64,000 bases of DNA from Propionibacteriales bacterium (GCA_026392455.1 JAPLCB010000004.1:496001-560000), one strand, 5' to 3'. Positions 18,252 through 26,929 are shown, counted from the stretch's first letter. Translations and numbers: made by a program. Notes: generated by a model from the sequence alone, not told the origin.

Positions 18252-19400
18252 GTGAGCAGTCCCGGTTTCGTCGAGCCCGGTTTCGTGGAGCCCGCCTACG
18301 GCGGCCGTTCCCTGGGGGACGTCCTGCCCGCGGTCGCGACCGCCCTCGGCGTCGACGTGGGCTTCCACGACACGTCCCTGGTGCTGCCGCCGGCCCAGCG
18401 CTACGTGATCTTCCTGGTCGACGGCCTCGGCCACCGGCTGATCGAAGCTCACCGGGACCACGCTCCGTACCTGCACTCGCTGTTGGCGGAACCCAGGAAC
18501 CAGCACGGCCTCGCCGGGGTGCCGTCGACGACGGCCACGAGCCTGACCTCGTTGGGCACGGCCCTGAGTCCCGGTCAGCACGGCCTGGTCGGGTTCACCT
18601 CCCGGGTCCCGGGGACCGAGAAGCTGCTGAACGCGCTGTTCTGGGACAAGCAGCTGGTCGACCCGCTCGAGTGGCAGCCCAACCCGAGTGCCTTCGCCCG
18701 GCTCCGCAGTGTCGGCGTCGGTGCCACGGTCGTCAGCAAGAGCGAGTTCATGGAGTCCGGCCTGACGCTGAGCGGCTTCCGCGGGGCCGACTTCCTCGAG
18801 GGCGACAAGATCGGGGAGCGGATCGCCGCGGCGGTGACGGCCTCGGCCGAGAGCCCTTCGGTGACCTACGTCTACGACGGTGACCTGGACTGGACGGGTC
18901 ACCGCTACGGCGTCGACTCGCCGCAGTGGCGGGCACAGCTCTCGGCGGTCGACGGGAGCGTCGAGCAGCTCCGGGAGTCGCTGGACCCCGGGGTGCGGCT
19001 GGTGGTGCTGGCCGACCACGGGATGATCGACTGCCCGCCCGAGGCCAGGATCGACATCGACGAGCACCCCGAGCTCCGCTCCGGTGTCCAGCTGCTCGGC
19101 GGCGAGGCCCGGTTCCGGCACCTGTACTGCTCCGGCCGTGCGGTCGACGACGTGCTGGCGACCTGGCGGGAGTTCCTCGGCGACCGTGCGGAGGTGCTCG
19201 CCCGGGACGAAGCGATCGAGCGCGGCTGGTTCGGCGGTGTCGTGCCGCAGGTCCGTCCGCGGTTGGGCGACGTCGTCGTGGCAGCCCGAGGGCGGACCGC
19301 ACTGATCAGCATGACCGACTTCCCGTACGAGAACATGCTCGTCGGCTTCCACGGTTCGCTGACGGCTGTCGAGATGGAGATCCCGATCCTCGTCTGTTGA
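18252..19400 (+). CDS. Type I phosphodiesterase / nucleotide pyrophosphatase family (alkaline phosphatase superfamily)
   Basis: This 382-residue enzyme has the metal and nucleophile motifs of the superfamily in order: FLVDGLGHRL (metal Asp), VPSTTATSLTSLGTAL (nucleophile Thr), DLDWTGHRYG (Asp/His), LADHGMID (Asp-His) and GFHGSLT (His). It would hydrolyse a phosphodiester or pyrophosphate; the substrate is unknown. No signal peptide is visible, so it is probably cytoplasmic. The GTG at 18252 starts 5 bp after the DUF5998 stop; a TTG at 18243 overlapping that stop is an alternative. A 22-bp tandem repeat begins right after its stop codon. Confidence 0.88.
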   Translation: MSSPGFVEPGFVEPAYGGRSLGDVLPAVATALGVDVGFHDTSLVLPPAQRYVIFLVDGLGHRLIEAHRDHAPYLHSLLAEPRNQHGLAGVPSTTATSLTSLGTALSPGQHGLVGFTSRVPGTEKLLNALFWDKQLVDPLEWQPNPSAFARLRSVGVGATVVSKSEFMESGLTLSGFRGADFLEGDKIGERIAAAVTASAESPSVTYVYDGDLDWTGHRYGVDSPQWRAQLSAVDGSVEQLRESLDPGVRLVVLADHGMIDCPPEARIDIDEHPELRSGVQLLGGEARFRHLYCSGRAVDDVLATWREFLGDRAEVLARDEAIERGWFGGVVPQVRPRLGDVVVAARGRTALISMTDFPYENMLVGFHGSLTAVEMEIPILVC

Positions 19401-19402
19401 GT

Positions 19403-19451
19403 CGGGCCCGCCGCGCGGTTGAACCGGGCCCGCCGCGCGGTTGAACCGGGC
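19403..19451. repeat. 22-bp tandem repeat, left array
   Basis: Two exact 22-bp copies (19403-19424 and 19425-19446) and the start of a third are present. The core is GGGCCCGCCGCGCGGTTGAA. The array directly follows the phosphodiesterase stop codon. The same core occurs in inverse orientation at 19886-19951. Confidence 0.9.
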
Positions 19452-19458
19452 TCATTGG

Positions 19459-19836
19459 TCAGAGGCAGCGCAACCAGACGACTTTCTCGAACCAGCCGCC
19501 GCCTGGGGAGGAAATCCGGATGAACCCTGCTTCGACGCGCGCCTTGCGGTGTGGTTCTCGTACGCAGTCCGGGGACCGCTCACCGCCAGAATCCGCGGAG
19601 GACCACCAGATGTCGTCGGACCAGATCGTCGCCTGGGCGCCGTCATCGGCGTCGAAGAGGATCAAACCGTTCTCGTCGTTGGCGCGCATGGCGATGCCGG
19701 TCTTGGTATCGGGGTACTTGGTGCCGAACGACGATCGCTGGCCGAGGTGAAAGCCGAGTGCCACGAGTGCAAGGCCGACCACCAGGCCGGCTACGACCTT
19801 GCGGCGTCGTACGGCGACTGTCACCTCAGAGTGCAC
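19459..19836 (-). CDS. Small membrane-anchored hypothetical protein
   Basis: I do not recognise the family. The 125 residues have a basic N-terminus (AVRRRK), one hydrophobic segment at about 14-30 (VVAGLVVGLALVALGF), then an exported polar region with a Trp/Asp-rich stretch (TIWSDDIWWSSADSGG) and single cysteines near the C-terminus (SPDCVREP and VWLRCL) that could form a disulfide. The GTG at 19836 is preceded by TACGGT (minus strand, 19843-19848) with a 6-nt gap, so the message is probably leaderless; this supports it being a real gene. It is bracketed by inverted 22-bp arrays on both sides. Confidence 0.7.
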   Translation of the reverse strand: MHSEVTVAVRRRKVVAGLVVGLALVALGFHLGQRSSFGTKYPDTKTGIAMRANDENGLILFDADDGAQATIWSDDIWWSSADSGGERSPDCVREPHRKARVEAGFIRISSPGGGWFEKVVWLRCL

Positions 19837-19885
19837 CGGCGAACCGTAACCGCCCGACCCGTATCCGACAAGGCCGGATCCGAAA

Positions 19886-19951
19886 GGCGCGGCGGGCCCT
19901 TCTCAACGGCGCGGCGGACCCTTCTCAACGGCGCGGCGGCCCCGTCTCAGC
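19886..19951. repeat. 22-bp tandem repeat, right array (inverted relative to the left one)
   Basis: Three 22-bp copies (19886-19907, 19908-19929, 19930-19951) are present, the last degenerate. The unit GGCGCGGCGGGCCCTTCTCA is, read in reverse, close to the left-array unit. The third copy runs into the stop codon of tdk, so the last two codons of tdk derive from the repeat. Confidence 0.88.
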
Positions 19952-20618
19952 TGAAGGGGAGGGGCTCGCTGATCATGGTGATCGCCCGGGCGCGCGCCGA
20001 GGTCATCCGGCGGCGGTGGTGCTGTCGGCAGAGCACCTCGTAGGCGACCTCGGGCGTCGCCGCGGAGTCGTCGAGCTGGTCACCGAGCTCACCGACGTCC
20101 CCGACCACGATGACCTCGCCCTCGGTGACCATCTCGCCGTTCTCGGTCCGGGCATTGTGGGTCGCCCGCTTGCCGCACCAGCACAGTGCCTCGACCTGGA
20201 GCACGTGGGTCCGGTCGGCCAGCTCGACCAGCCGGCGGGAGCCGTCGAAGAGCTGGGTCCGGAAGTCGCTGAGGATCCCGAAGGCGAAGACGTCGATCTG
20301 GAGCTCGTCCACGATCCGTGCGAGCTGGTCGATCTGACCGGGGGCGTAGAACTGGGCCTCGTCGCAGATCAGGTAGTCGATCCGGGCTCCGTGGGTCAAG
20401 GAGTCGACGACGTAGCGCCAGAAGTCGAAGTCCTCGGCGACCTCGAGGGCCTCGTGCTCCAGACCGAGCCGGGAGGAGATCGTCGCGGCGCCGGCGCGGT
20501 CGTGGGTCGTGAAGATCCGACCGATCCTGCCGCGGGCAGCGTGGTTGTGGTTGGTCTGCAGCGCGAGGGTGCTCTTCCCGGAATCCATGGTCCCGGTGAA
20601 GAAGTGGAGTTCAGCCAT
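19947..20618 (-). CDS. tdk: Thymidine kinase
   Basis: This 223-residue type II thymidine kinase phosphorylates thymidine to dTMP for nucleotide salvage. The P-loop GTMDSGKST is at 9-17. DEAQFY carries the catalytic Glu, and CWCGKRATH plus VLCRQHHRRR supply the zinc-binding Cys/His pairs of the lasso domain. The start codons of tdk and the sulfurtransferase are divergent and only 16 bp apart, so each promoter must lie inside the other gene or be shared and tight. The C-terminus is extended into a 22-bp repeat array. Confidence 0.96.
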   Translation of the reverse strand: MAELHFFTGTMDSGKSTLALQTNHNHAARGRIGRIFTTHDRAGAATISSRLGLEHEALEVAEDFDFWRYVVDSLTHGARIDYLICDEAQFYAPGQIDQLARIVDELQIDVFAFGILSDFRTQLFDGSRRLVELADRTHVLQVEALCWCGKRATHNARTENGEMVTEGEVIVVGDVGELGDQLDDSAATPEVAYEVLCRQHHRRRMTSARARAITMISEPLPFS

Positions 20619-20634
20619 CGGGGAGGATCATGCC

Positions 20635-21453
20635 ATGAGCGTTCTGATCTCAGCCGCCGAACTGCACGAGGTCCTCGGCGACGTGACCGTCCTCGACGTC
20701 CGCTACAAGATGGGGGGAGCCCCGGGCGGGGAGGAGTTCGTCCGCGGGCACATCCCGGATGCCCAGTACGTCGACCTCGACCACTCCCTGGCCGGCGTGC
20801 CGGGGCCACGGGGCCGGCACCCGCTGCCGGACCCGGCGGCCTTCGGCAACGCGATGCGCTGGGCGGGGGTGTTCGCCGAGCTGCCGGTCGTTGTCTACGA
20901 CGACTGGGAAGGTCGTGCGGCTGCCCGCGCCTGGTGGCTGCTGCGGCACCACGGGCACCGCGACGTCCGGGTGCTCGACGGCGGCTGGTCGGCCTGGGTC
21001 GCAGCAGGAGGCGCTGTCGAGACCGGGATGCGGCTGCCGATGAAGGGTGACTTCGAGCCTGGTCCGGGGACGCTCCCGGTCGTCGAGGTCGACGAGGTGA
21101 TCGGCTTTGCGGAACGTGCGGTCCTGGTCGACGCCCGCAACCCGGAGCGGTTTGCCGGCGAGGTCGAGCCGGTCGACCCCGTGGCCGGTCACGTTCCCGG
21201 GGCGGTCAACGTGCCGACCGGGACCAACCTGCGTGCCGACGGTACCTTCCGCAGCGGCGCCGAGATCGCGGCCCTGTACGCCGCGTCGGGGGTCACTGGC
21301 CAGACGGAGGTCGGGGTCTACTGCGGGTCCGGGGTGACCGCTGCTCACGACATCCTCGCTCTCGCGCACGCCGGCATCGGGGCCGCGCTGTACCCGGGCT
21401 CGTGGAGTGAGTGGGTCGCCGACCCGAGCAGGCCGGTCGCGACCGGCCGCTAG
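20635..21453 (+). CDS. sseA: 3-mercaptopyruvate/thiosulfate sulfurtransferase (tandem rhodanese)
   Basis: This 272-residue protein has two rhodanese domains. The N-terminal one (about 1-125) is inactive, with D90 in the cysteine position region (VVYDDWEGRAAARAW). The C-terminal one (about 150-270) has catalytic C230 in YCGSGVTAAHD. The CGSGVT loop is the mercaptopyruvate-type signature, so 3-mercaptopyruvate is the likely donor. The ATG at 20635 has a GGGAGG ribosome binding site at 20621-20626. It converges with the next small gene so that the two stop codons share CTAG. Confidence 0.92.
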   Translation: MSVLISAAELHEVLGDVTVLDVRYKMGGAPGGEEFVRGHIPDAQYVDLDHSLAGVPGPRGRHPLPDPAAFGNAMRWAGVFAELPVVVYDDWEGRAAARAWWLLRHHGHRDVRVLDGGWSAWVAAGGAVETGMRLPMKGDFEPGPGTLPVVEVDEVIGFAERAVLVDARNPERFAGEVEPVDPVAGHVPGAVNVPTGTNLRADGTFRSGAEIAALYAASGVTGQTEVGVYCGSGVTAAHDILALAHAGIGAALYPGSWSEWVADPSRPVATGR

Positions 21454-21668
21454 GCGGGTGCGAGCCGCCGCAGCACGAGCACGACCCCGGCGACCCCTGC
21501 GACGAGGCCGATCAGGCCGCCGACGAACGGACCCCAGGCGGTCCCGGTGGCACCGCCGAGCTCGGCGGCGCCGTACGAGACCAGCATGGCCGCCAGGACC
21601 AGCCCGATCCGCAGCAGCATCTGCCGGAAGAAGACCCGGCTGAACGACCCTTCGGTGGTACCGGCCAC
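21450..21668 (-). CDS. Small two-helix membrane protein
   Basis: I do not recognise the family. The 72 residues have two hydrophobic helices (about 15-35 and 44-68) joined by a Gly-rich turn (GGATGTAWGPFVGG) and a short basic end (LRRLAPA). It lies just after the fatty acyl-CoA reductase on the same strand (15-bp gap) and is probably in its operon. Its TAG overlaps the TAG of the opposite-strand sulfurtransferase. Short length makes the call moderately certain. Confidence 0.65.
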   Translation of the reverse strand: MAGTTEGSFSRVFFRQMLLRIGLVLAAMLVSYGAAELGGATGTAWGPFVGGLIGLVAGVAGVVLVLRRLAPA

Positions 21669-21683
21669 GACGTCAGCCCCGGA

Positions 21684-23690
21684 TCACCAGTGCACGCCCT
21701 TGAGCACCCGCGCCATCAACGCCTGCTCGCTGGTCGGTGCGCCGGTGGCGTCGCCGCGCGCAGCAGCCGAGTCCGGGAAGATCTGGTACGCCAGGTGCAG
21801 CACCCGGAAGGCGACCTTGGGCGCGAGGGTGTGTGCCAGCGAGCCGAGGTTGCCGGTGAGGGTGTTGATCTCGTGCGGCCGGTCCACCAGGGCGGAGATG
21901 ACCTTCTCGGCCGCTTGGCCAGGACTGATCGTCGGGAAGCGGTCGTACATCTTCGTCGGCGCGATCATCGGGGTGCGGACCAGTGGCATGTGGATGGACG
22001 TGAACGAGACGCCGTCGCCGACCAGCTCGCTGGAGACCACGTTGCTCCACGCGTCCAGCGCAGCCTTCGACGCGACGTAGGCGCTGAACCGCGGCGGGTT
22101 GGTCAGGACGCCGATCGAGGAGATGTTCACGATGTGCCCGGACTTCTGCTCGCGCATCTTCGGCAGCAGGCCCATGATCAGCCGGATCGCCCCGAAGTAG
22201 TTGAGCTGCATGGTCCGCTCGAAGTCGTGGAACCGGTCATCGGACAGCTTCAGCGAGCGCCGGATCGATCGGCCGGCGTTGTTGACCACGTAATCGATGT
22301 GCTCGAAGTCGGCCGACAGCTGGGTGGTCAGTGCGTCGATCGCCTGGAGGTCGGACAGGTCGCACCCGTACGCGTGGGCGGTCCCGCCCTGGCTCTCGAT
22401 CAGGGCCTTGGTCTGCTCGAGCTTGTCCTTGCCACGGGCTACCAGGATCGGGATCGCGCCCGCCTTGGCGACCTGGACCGCTGTCACCAGGCCGATGCCC
22501 GAGGACGCGCCGGTGATCACCACGGTCTTGCCCTTCAGGGCGGCCACGGTGGAGCGGTCGCCGGTGATGGAGTCGTCGAGCATCTCTTCCCAGTACGACC
22601 ACAACGTGCTGGCGTAGGACTCCAGGTCGGGGACGGCGATGCCCGATCCGGCCAGCGCCTTCTGGGTCGCCTTGGAGACGTAGACCGACGGGAACGAGGC
22701 GTGCTCGAGCACCTCGGCCGGGATGCCGAAGCGTCCGAGCGTCTGGTTGAGCGCGAGGTGGGCCGGCGGGGTCCGCAGCGCGGCCGCCACCAGCGCGCCG
22801 GGGCGGAACTGGCGCGGGAGCAGGGCCGTGGGGAGTCGGTTCGTGAAGCTCCGGTCGATCGGGACCGCGAACTGAGGTGCCTTCGCTGCGGCTGCGAAGG
22901 TGTTGACCAGGTCGACGGTGTTCTGCGGCTCGGGGTTGACCAGGTGGAACGCCTCGCCGTCACGGTCGGGCAGGTGGGCGAGGTAGTCCATCGCCTTGGC
23001 GACGTAGTCGACCGGGACGACGTTGGTGTCGCCGAGGTCCACGCCGACCAGGGGCAGCCAGGACGGCAGGTTGTCGCGCATGACCTTGAACGCGGGGAAG
23101 AAGTAGTACGGCCCGTCGATCTTGTCCATGGCGCCGGTCTCGGAGTGACCGACCACGACCGCCGGCCGGTAGACCCGCCAGGGGACCGGGGACTCGTCGC
23201 GGACGATCCGCTCGGACTCGAACTTCGTCCGGTGGTACGCCGACGGCAGCTTCTGGCCCTCGTCGAACATCGACTCGTCGAAGAGACCCCGGTAGTCGCC
23301 GGAGGCAGCCACCGAGGAGACCTGGTGGAAGATGCCCGCCTTCACGGCGGCGGCCAGGGAGAGGGCAGCCCTGGTCCCGCCGACGTTGAGCTCCTCGTTC
23401 ATCTCGTCGCTGGCGGTCATGTCGTAGATGGCCGCGAGGTGGAAGAAGTGGTCGATCTTCCCGGTGTTCTCCTTGATCCAGGCAGCGTCGACCCCCAGCT
23501 GGTCCGCCCGCAGGTCACCGATCACCGGGACCAGGCGCGAGCTGCCGCCCCACAGGGTGATCAGCGCGTCGAGGCGGGCGCGTGAGCCCTCTCGGCACAA
23601 CAGGTAGATGGTGCCTTCACGGTTCTCGAGCAGTTCGGTGACCAGGTAGCGACCGATGAAACCGGTAGCGCCGGTGACGAAGTAGGACAT
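21684..23690 (-). CDS. Bifunctional fatty acyl-CoA reductase (alcohol-forming, FcrA/FAR type)
   Basis: This 668-residue protein consists of two fused SDR domains. The N-terminal extended SDR (GATGFIG 7-13, active Y152/K156 in YHRTK) reduces the aldehyde. The C-terminal classical SDR (GASSGIG 394-400, Y538/K542 in YVASK) belongs to the acyl-CoA-reducing half. The sequence closely follows the 660-residue Marinobacter FAR and mycobacterial FcrA/AcrA1, including NNAGRSIRRSL and the C-terminal KGVHW. These make fatty alcohols from acyl-CoA for wax-ester synthesis. The assignment of each half is from family knowledge. An AGAGG site precedes the ATG, and a GTTAC dyad lies about 90 bp upstream. Confidence 0.93.
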   Translation of the reverse strand: MSYFVTGATGFIGRYLVTELLENREGTIYLLCREGSRARLDALITLWGGSSRLVPVIGDLRADQLGVDAAWIKENTGKIDHFFHLAAIYDMTASDEMNEELNVGGTRAALSLAAAVKAGIFHQVSSVAASGDYRGLFDESMFDEGQKLPSAYHRTKFESERIVRDESPVPWRVYRPAVVVGHSETGAMDKIDGPYYFFPAFKVMRDNLPSWLPLVGVDLGDTNVVPVDYVAKAMDYLAHLPDRDGEAFHLVNPEPQNTVDLVNTFAAAAKAPQFAVPIDRSFTNRLPTALLPRQFRPGALVAAALRTPPAHLALNQTLGRFGIPAEVLEHASFPSVYVSKATQKALAGSGIAVPDLESYASTLWSYWEEMLDDSITGDRSTVAALKGKTVVITGASSGIGLVTAVQVAKAGAIPILVARGKDKLEQTKALIESQGGTAHAYGCDLSDLQAIDALTTQLSADFEHIDYVVNNAGRSIRRSLKLSDDRFHDFERTMQLNYFGAIRLIMGLLPKMREQKSGHIVNISSIGVLTNPPRFSAYVASKAALDAWSNVVSSELVGDGVSFTSIHMPLVRTPMIAPTKMYDRFPTISPGQAAEKVISALVDRPHEINTLTGNLGSLAHTLAPKVAFRVLHLAYQIFPDSAAARGDATGAPTSEQALMARVLKGVHW

Positions 23691-23780
23691 GGTGCCTCTT
23701 CACTGTCTGGGGAGTACGGGGTCCTGACGGGAGATTTCATTCAACTCTCAACGCGAGCCCACGTCACGCGTTGGGAGGAG

Positions 23781-23796
23781 GTTACCGACGAGTAAC
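23781..23796. promoter_or_regulatory. Dyad GTTAC-N6-GTAAC upstream of the acyl-CoA reductase
   Basis: GTTAC (23781-23785) and GTAAC (23792-23796) form a perfect 5-bp dyad. It lies between the sepH stop and the acyl-CoA reductase start, about 90 bp upstream of the latter. GTAAC half-sites also occur upstream of fadA2 (54382-54400). A TetR-type regulator of lipid metabolism is a plausible binder; this is inference. Confidence 0.45.
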
Positions 23797-23840
23797 AAAG
23801 TACGCCACCGTAAGTTTCCAGCAGCCCGGCCTGGACAGCA

Positions 23841-24854
23841 CTACTCGTGCTTGCCGCCGCCGAACATGATCTCGTCCCAGCTCGGGACCGACGAGCGGCC
23901 CTTCTTCTTGGCCGGCGCCGGTTCGGCAGCAACCGGTTCGGTGGGCTCCGCCGCGTCCTGCTCGGCGGCCGGCGCCACGTCGGTCGGCTCGGTCGGCTCG
24001 GTGACGATCCAGTCGGCGTCGGCATGGTCGCTGGCGAGGTCGTCGACGACCGGTTCGGCCTGCACGACGGGCTCGGCGACCATCGCCTCGACGACGGGCT
24101 CGACAACGGGCTCGATCTCGGGCTCGATCTCGGGCTCAGCGTCGGGCTCGACCTCGGCAGCCGGCTCGGGCTCCCGGACCAGGGCGATCGCATCGTCGCC
24201 CAGCGGGAGCTCGTCGTCGGTGCCGGTGGGCACCGAGCTCAACCGGCGGCCCGGCTCCGGCGCGGGCGCGGCGTGCACGGTCTCCCCGGTCAGCAGCCTG
24301 GCCTGGTCGTTCTCGGCGAGCACGTAGCGCCCCGGAGGGTCGTAGACGAACTCGGCGCGGTGCAGGTCGTTGCCGGCGATGTACTCGGCCACCAGGCTCC
24401 ACCGGCCGTCCTCACGACGCCAGGCGTCCCACTCGACGTCGTCGGAGCGGACCCCGACGGTGGTCAGGTGCTGGCGCGAGGCCTCGTCGAGGGTCCGGGC
24501 GACCGGGCTGGCCTCGGTGGTCGCTCGCCGGATCGAGGACTTCAACGCGGTCTGGGCGACGTGGGCCCGTTCGGCGAGCACCGGAGCAGCGAAGGCCATG
24601 ATCGCGTCGACCGTTGTCTGGGCGGCCGCGGCCACCTGCTCGGCAGTCTCTCCGCCCCGGATGCGGGACTGGATATCGCGCGGTCGCAGTGCGCTTTCCA
24701 TCTTCATCTCCAACTGGCCGAGTCGTGCCTGATCGCCGCGAAGGGCGGTGCGGAACCGGTGGTCGACCGGTACGGCGAACTCCTCGCCCGTATCGCTGAC
24801 CAGGACGAGCTCGCTGCCGTCCCTGCTCAGCCCCACGGGGGTGAGGTGCTGCAT
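23841..24854 (-). CDS. sepH: Cell division protein SepH (DUF3071)
   Basis: This 337-residue protein has an N-terminal DUF3071/HTH-like domain at about 1-190, beginning MQHLTPVGLSRDGSELVLVS. A long acidic linker of Glu/Pro/Val repeats (EPEIEPEIEPVVEPVVE) follows, and then the conserved C-terminal tail KKKGRSSVPSWDEIMFGG. In Streptomyces SepH binds FtsZ directly and promotes filament assembly at septa. The start has an AAGGAG site, and TAGGCT (minus strand, 24886-24891) as -10 with a leader of about 25 nt. Neighbouring tdk and sseA recall the Streptomyces arrangement. Confidence 0.93.
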   Translation of the reverse strand: MQHLTPVGLSRDGSELVLVSDTGEEFAVPVDHRFRTALRGDQARLGQLEMKMESALRPRDIQSRIRGGETAEQVAAAAQTTVDAIMAFAAPVLAERAHVAQTALKSSIRRATTEASPVARTLDEASRQHLTTVGVRSDDVEWDAWRREDGRWSLVAEYIAGNDLHRAEFVYDPPGRYVLAENDQARLLTGETVHAAPAPEPGRRLSSVPTGTDDELPLGDDAIALVREPEPAAEVEPDAEPEIEPEIEPVVEPVVEAMVAEPVVQAEPVVDDLASDHADADWIVTEPTEPTDVAPAAEQDAAEPTEPVAAEPAPAKKKGRSSVPSWDEIMFGGGKHE

Positions 24855-24939
24855 CCCTGCCGACTCCTTAGTTCTGCGTGCGCCGAGCCTACCGTTCGCA
24901 GGGCCCCTCGGATCTACCCCACGAGGTCGACACGCCCTC

Positions 24940-24954
24940 TAGGCTCGCGGCATG
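24940..24954 (+). promoter_or_regulatory. -10 box and leaderless ATG start
   Basis: TAGGCT (24940-24945) ends 6 nt before the ATG at 24952, with no ribosome binding site. Confidence 0.5.
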
Positions 24955-25581
24955 GTCGTCGATTCACCGTTGCTGCTCGTCTTCGAGCTCGTCGGGATCT
25001 TCGTCTTCGCGATCTCGGGCGGTCTGGTCGCGGTCCGCAAGCAGCTCGACGTCTTCGGTGTCGTGGTCCTCGCCGGTGCCACCGGACTGGGCGGCGGGTT
25101 CCTGCGCGACGTGCTCATCGGGGCGACCCCGCCCACGGCGCTCGCGGAGTGGCCGTACCTCCTGGTTCCGCTGGTCGCCGGCCTGACGACCTTCGTCTTC
25201 CACCCGACGCTGGGCCGCCTGGAGCGGGTGGTCAGCATCTTCGACGCTGCCGGGGTGGCCCTCTTCTGCGTCACCGGCGCGTTGAAGGCCCTGGACTACG
25301 GCCTGGGTCCGGTCCCTGCAGCCCTGATGGGGATGCTGACCGGGATCGGCGGCGGGATCGTCCGTGACCTGCTCGCCAGCCGGGTCCCGGTGATCTTCTC
25401 CAGCGAGCTCTACGCGACCCCGGCACTGGCGGGGGCCGCGTGGGCGGTGCTTGCCCACGAGCAGGGCTGGTCGCTGGCGGTGATCGCGCTCCCCGGCATG
25501 CTGGTCTGCTTCGTGTGGCGGGTGCTGGCGATCACCCGGAACTGGCGGGCCCCGATCGCCAAGGGGCCAGCGAGCGTCTGA
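24952..25581 (+). CDS. TRIC-type cation channel family protein (UPF0126)
   Basis: This 209-residue protein has seven hydrophobic segments made of two repeats, each with the signature GGG-x2-RD (GLGGGFLRDVL, near 42-52, and GIGGGIVRDLL, near 123-133). This is the prokaryotic trimeric intracellular cation (TRIC) channel family, which passes monovalent cations. It is a single-gene unit that converges on the lactone oxidase. Confidence 0.9.
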   Translation: MVVDSPLLLVFELVGIFVFAISGGLVAVRKQLDVFGVVVLAGATGLGGGFLRDVLIGATPPTALAEWPYLLVPLVAGLTTFVFHPTLGRLERVVSIFDAAGVALFCVTGALKALDYGLGPVPAALMGMLTGIGGGIVRDLLASRVPVIFSSELYATPALAGAAWAVLAHEQGWSLAVIALPGMLVCFVWRVLAITRNWRAPIAKGPASV

Positions 25582-25606
25582 CGGTCGTCGCAGCTGCTGG
25601 CGGGTC

Positions 25607-26920
25607 TCAGCTCCCGAGCACCCGGCGCAGGTAGGTGTTGCTGAAGACCCGGTCCGGATCGAGCCGGTCGCGCACGGCGTGGAACTCCGACCAGCGCGGG
25701 TACGACGGCTCCAGGTCCGCCGCGGTCCGGGTGTTCAGCTTCCCCCAGTGCGGACGACCGTCGTAGCCGCGCAGGATCTCCTCGACGCCGGCGAAGTAGG
25801 CCGTGTGATCGGTCTGGGCGTTCATGTGGAAGGCCAGGTACATCGACGCGCGCCCCGACGAGGTCGACAGCGCGATGTCGTCGGCGGGGGTGGTGCGGAC
25901 CTCGATCGGGAAGCTGATGCTGATCCCGGACGCGTCGATCCAGCGGCGGACCTCGCGGAGCGCCTCGAGACCGACCTCGCGCGGGACGGCGTACTCCATC
26001 TCCCGGAACACCACGCTGCGGGACGAGGTGAAGACCTTGTGCGGTACGTCGGAGTAGGTGCGCGCCGACAGCATCTGGCCGGACAGGTTGTTGATCCGCG
26101 GGATCCAGGAAGGACGGGCGTTGCCGATCCGGTTGACCACGCCGAAGAGGGTGTTGGACAGCAGCTCGTCGTCCAGCCAGCCGCGGAACGCGCCGAGCGG
26201 CTCGGCCTCGTCGAGGACGCGGTTGTTCTCCTTCGCCAGGACCCGGTCGGTGTGCGGGAACCAGTACAGCTCGGCGTGGTGGTTCTCGTCGGCCATCTGC
26301 TCGAAACGCTCCAGCGCCTCGTCCCACAGCATCGGGAACTCGTGGGCCTCCAGCACGAACAGCGGCTCGATCCGGAAGGTGATCCTGGTCAGGATGCCGA
26401 GGGCGCCGAGGCCGAGGCGGGCGACCGCGAACACGTCCGGGTTCTCGGTCGGGTCGGCCCGCACGACCTCGCCGGTACCGGTGACCAGCTCGAGGCCTGC
26501 GATCTGGGCGCTCAGCGAGGCGACGACGCCGCCGGTCCCGTGGGTGCCCGTGGAGGTCGCCCCGGCGATCGTCTGCTCGGCGATGTCGCCCATGTTGTGG
26601 AGCGAGTAGCCCTGGGCCGCCAGCGTCGCGTTCAGCAGGTGCAGAGGGGTGCCCGCGTACGCGGTCGCGGTGAGGTTCGCGGCATCGATCTCGATCAGAC
26701 CGCTCAGGCCTGCCGGGTCGAGCATGATCCCCTCGGGCGCAGCGATGCCGGTGAAGGAGTGTCCGGTACCCGGCATCTTGACGGTGCTGCCGAGCTCGCG
26801 TGCCCGGGTGACCGCGGCCACCACGTCCTCGACGCTGCCCGGACGCAGCACCTCCGAAGGGCGGGCGCTGGTCAGACCGGACCAGTTGCTCCAGGACGTG
26901 GCGGGGGACGGAGACCTCAT
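25607..26920 (-). CDS. FAD-linked aldonolactone (D-arabinono-1,4-lactone-type) oxidase
   Basis: This 437-residue protein has the vanillyl-alcohol-oxidase fold. The N-terminal PCMH FAD-binding domain (about 15-185) contains PGTGHSFTGIA, where the His can attach FAD in some relatives. The C-terminal ALO domain carries the HWGK motif near residue 395. Homologues oxidise L-gulono- or D-arabinono-1,4-lactone or alditols, and one is used by mycobacteria for vitamin C-like synthesis. The actual substrate cannot be told. It starts 9 bp after the stop of an MFS transporter gene, so they are probably one operon and may share a sugar or lactone substrate. Confidence 0.85.
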   Translation of the reverse strand: MRSPSPATSWSNWSGLTSARPSEVLRPGSVEDVVAAVTRARELGSTVKMPGTGHSFTGIAAPEGIMLDPAGLSGLIEIDAANLTATAYAGTPLHLLNATLAAQGYSLHNMGDIAEQTIAGATSTGTHGTGGVVASLSAQIAGLELVTGTGEVVRADPTENPDVFAVARLGLGALGILTRITFRIEPLFVLEAHEFPMLWDEALERFEQMADENHHAELYWFPHTDRVLAKENNRVLDEAEPLGAFRGWLDDELLSNTLFGVVNRIGNARPSWIPRINNLSGQMLSARTYSDVPHKVFTSSRSVVFREMEYAVPREVGLEALREVRRWIDASGISISFPIEVRTTPADDIALSTSSGRASMYLAFHMNAQTDHTAYFAGVEEILRGYDGRPHWGKLNTRTAADLEPSYPRWSEFHAVRDRLDPDRVFSNTYLRRVLGS

Positions 26921-26929
26921 GGCGGCAGG

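Noticed and set aside
19403-19951. CRISPR array
   Set aside because: The units are directly adjacent with no spacers, and only 2-3 copies are on each side.
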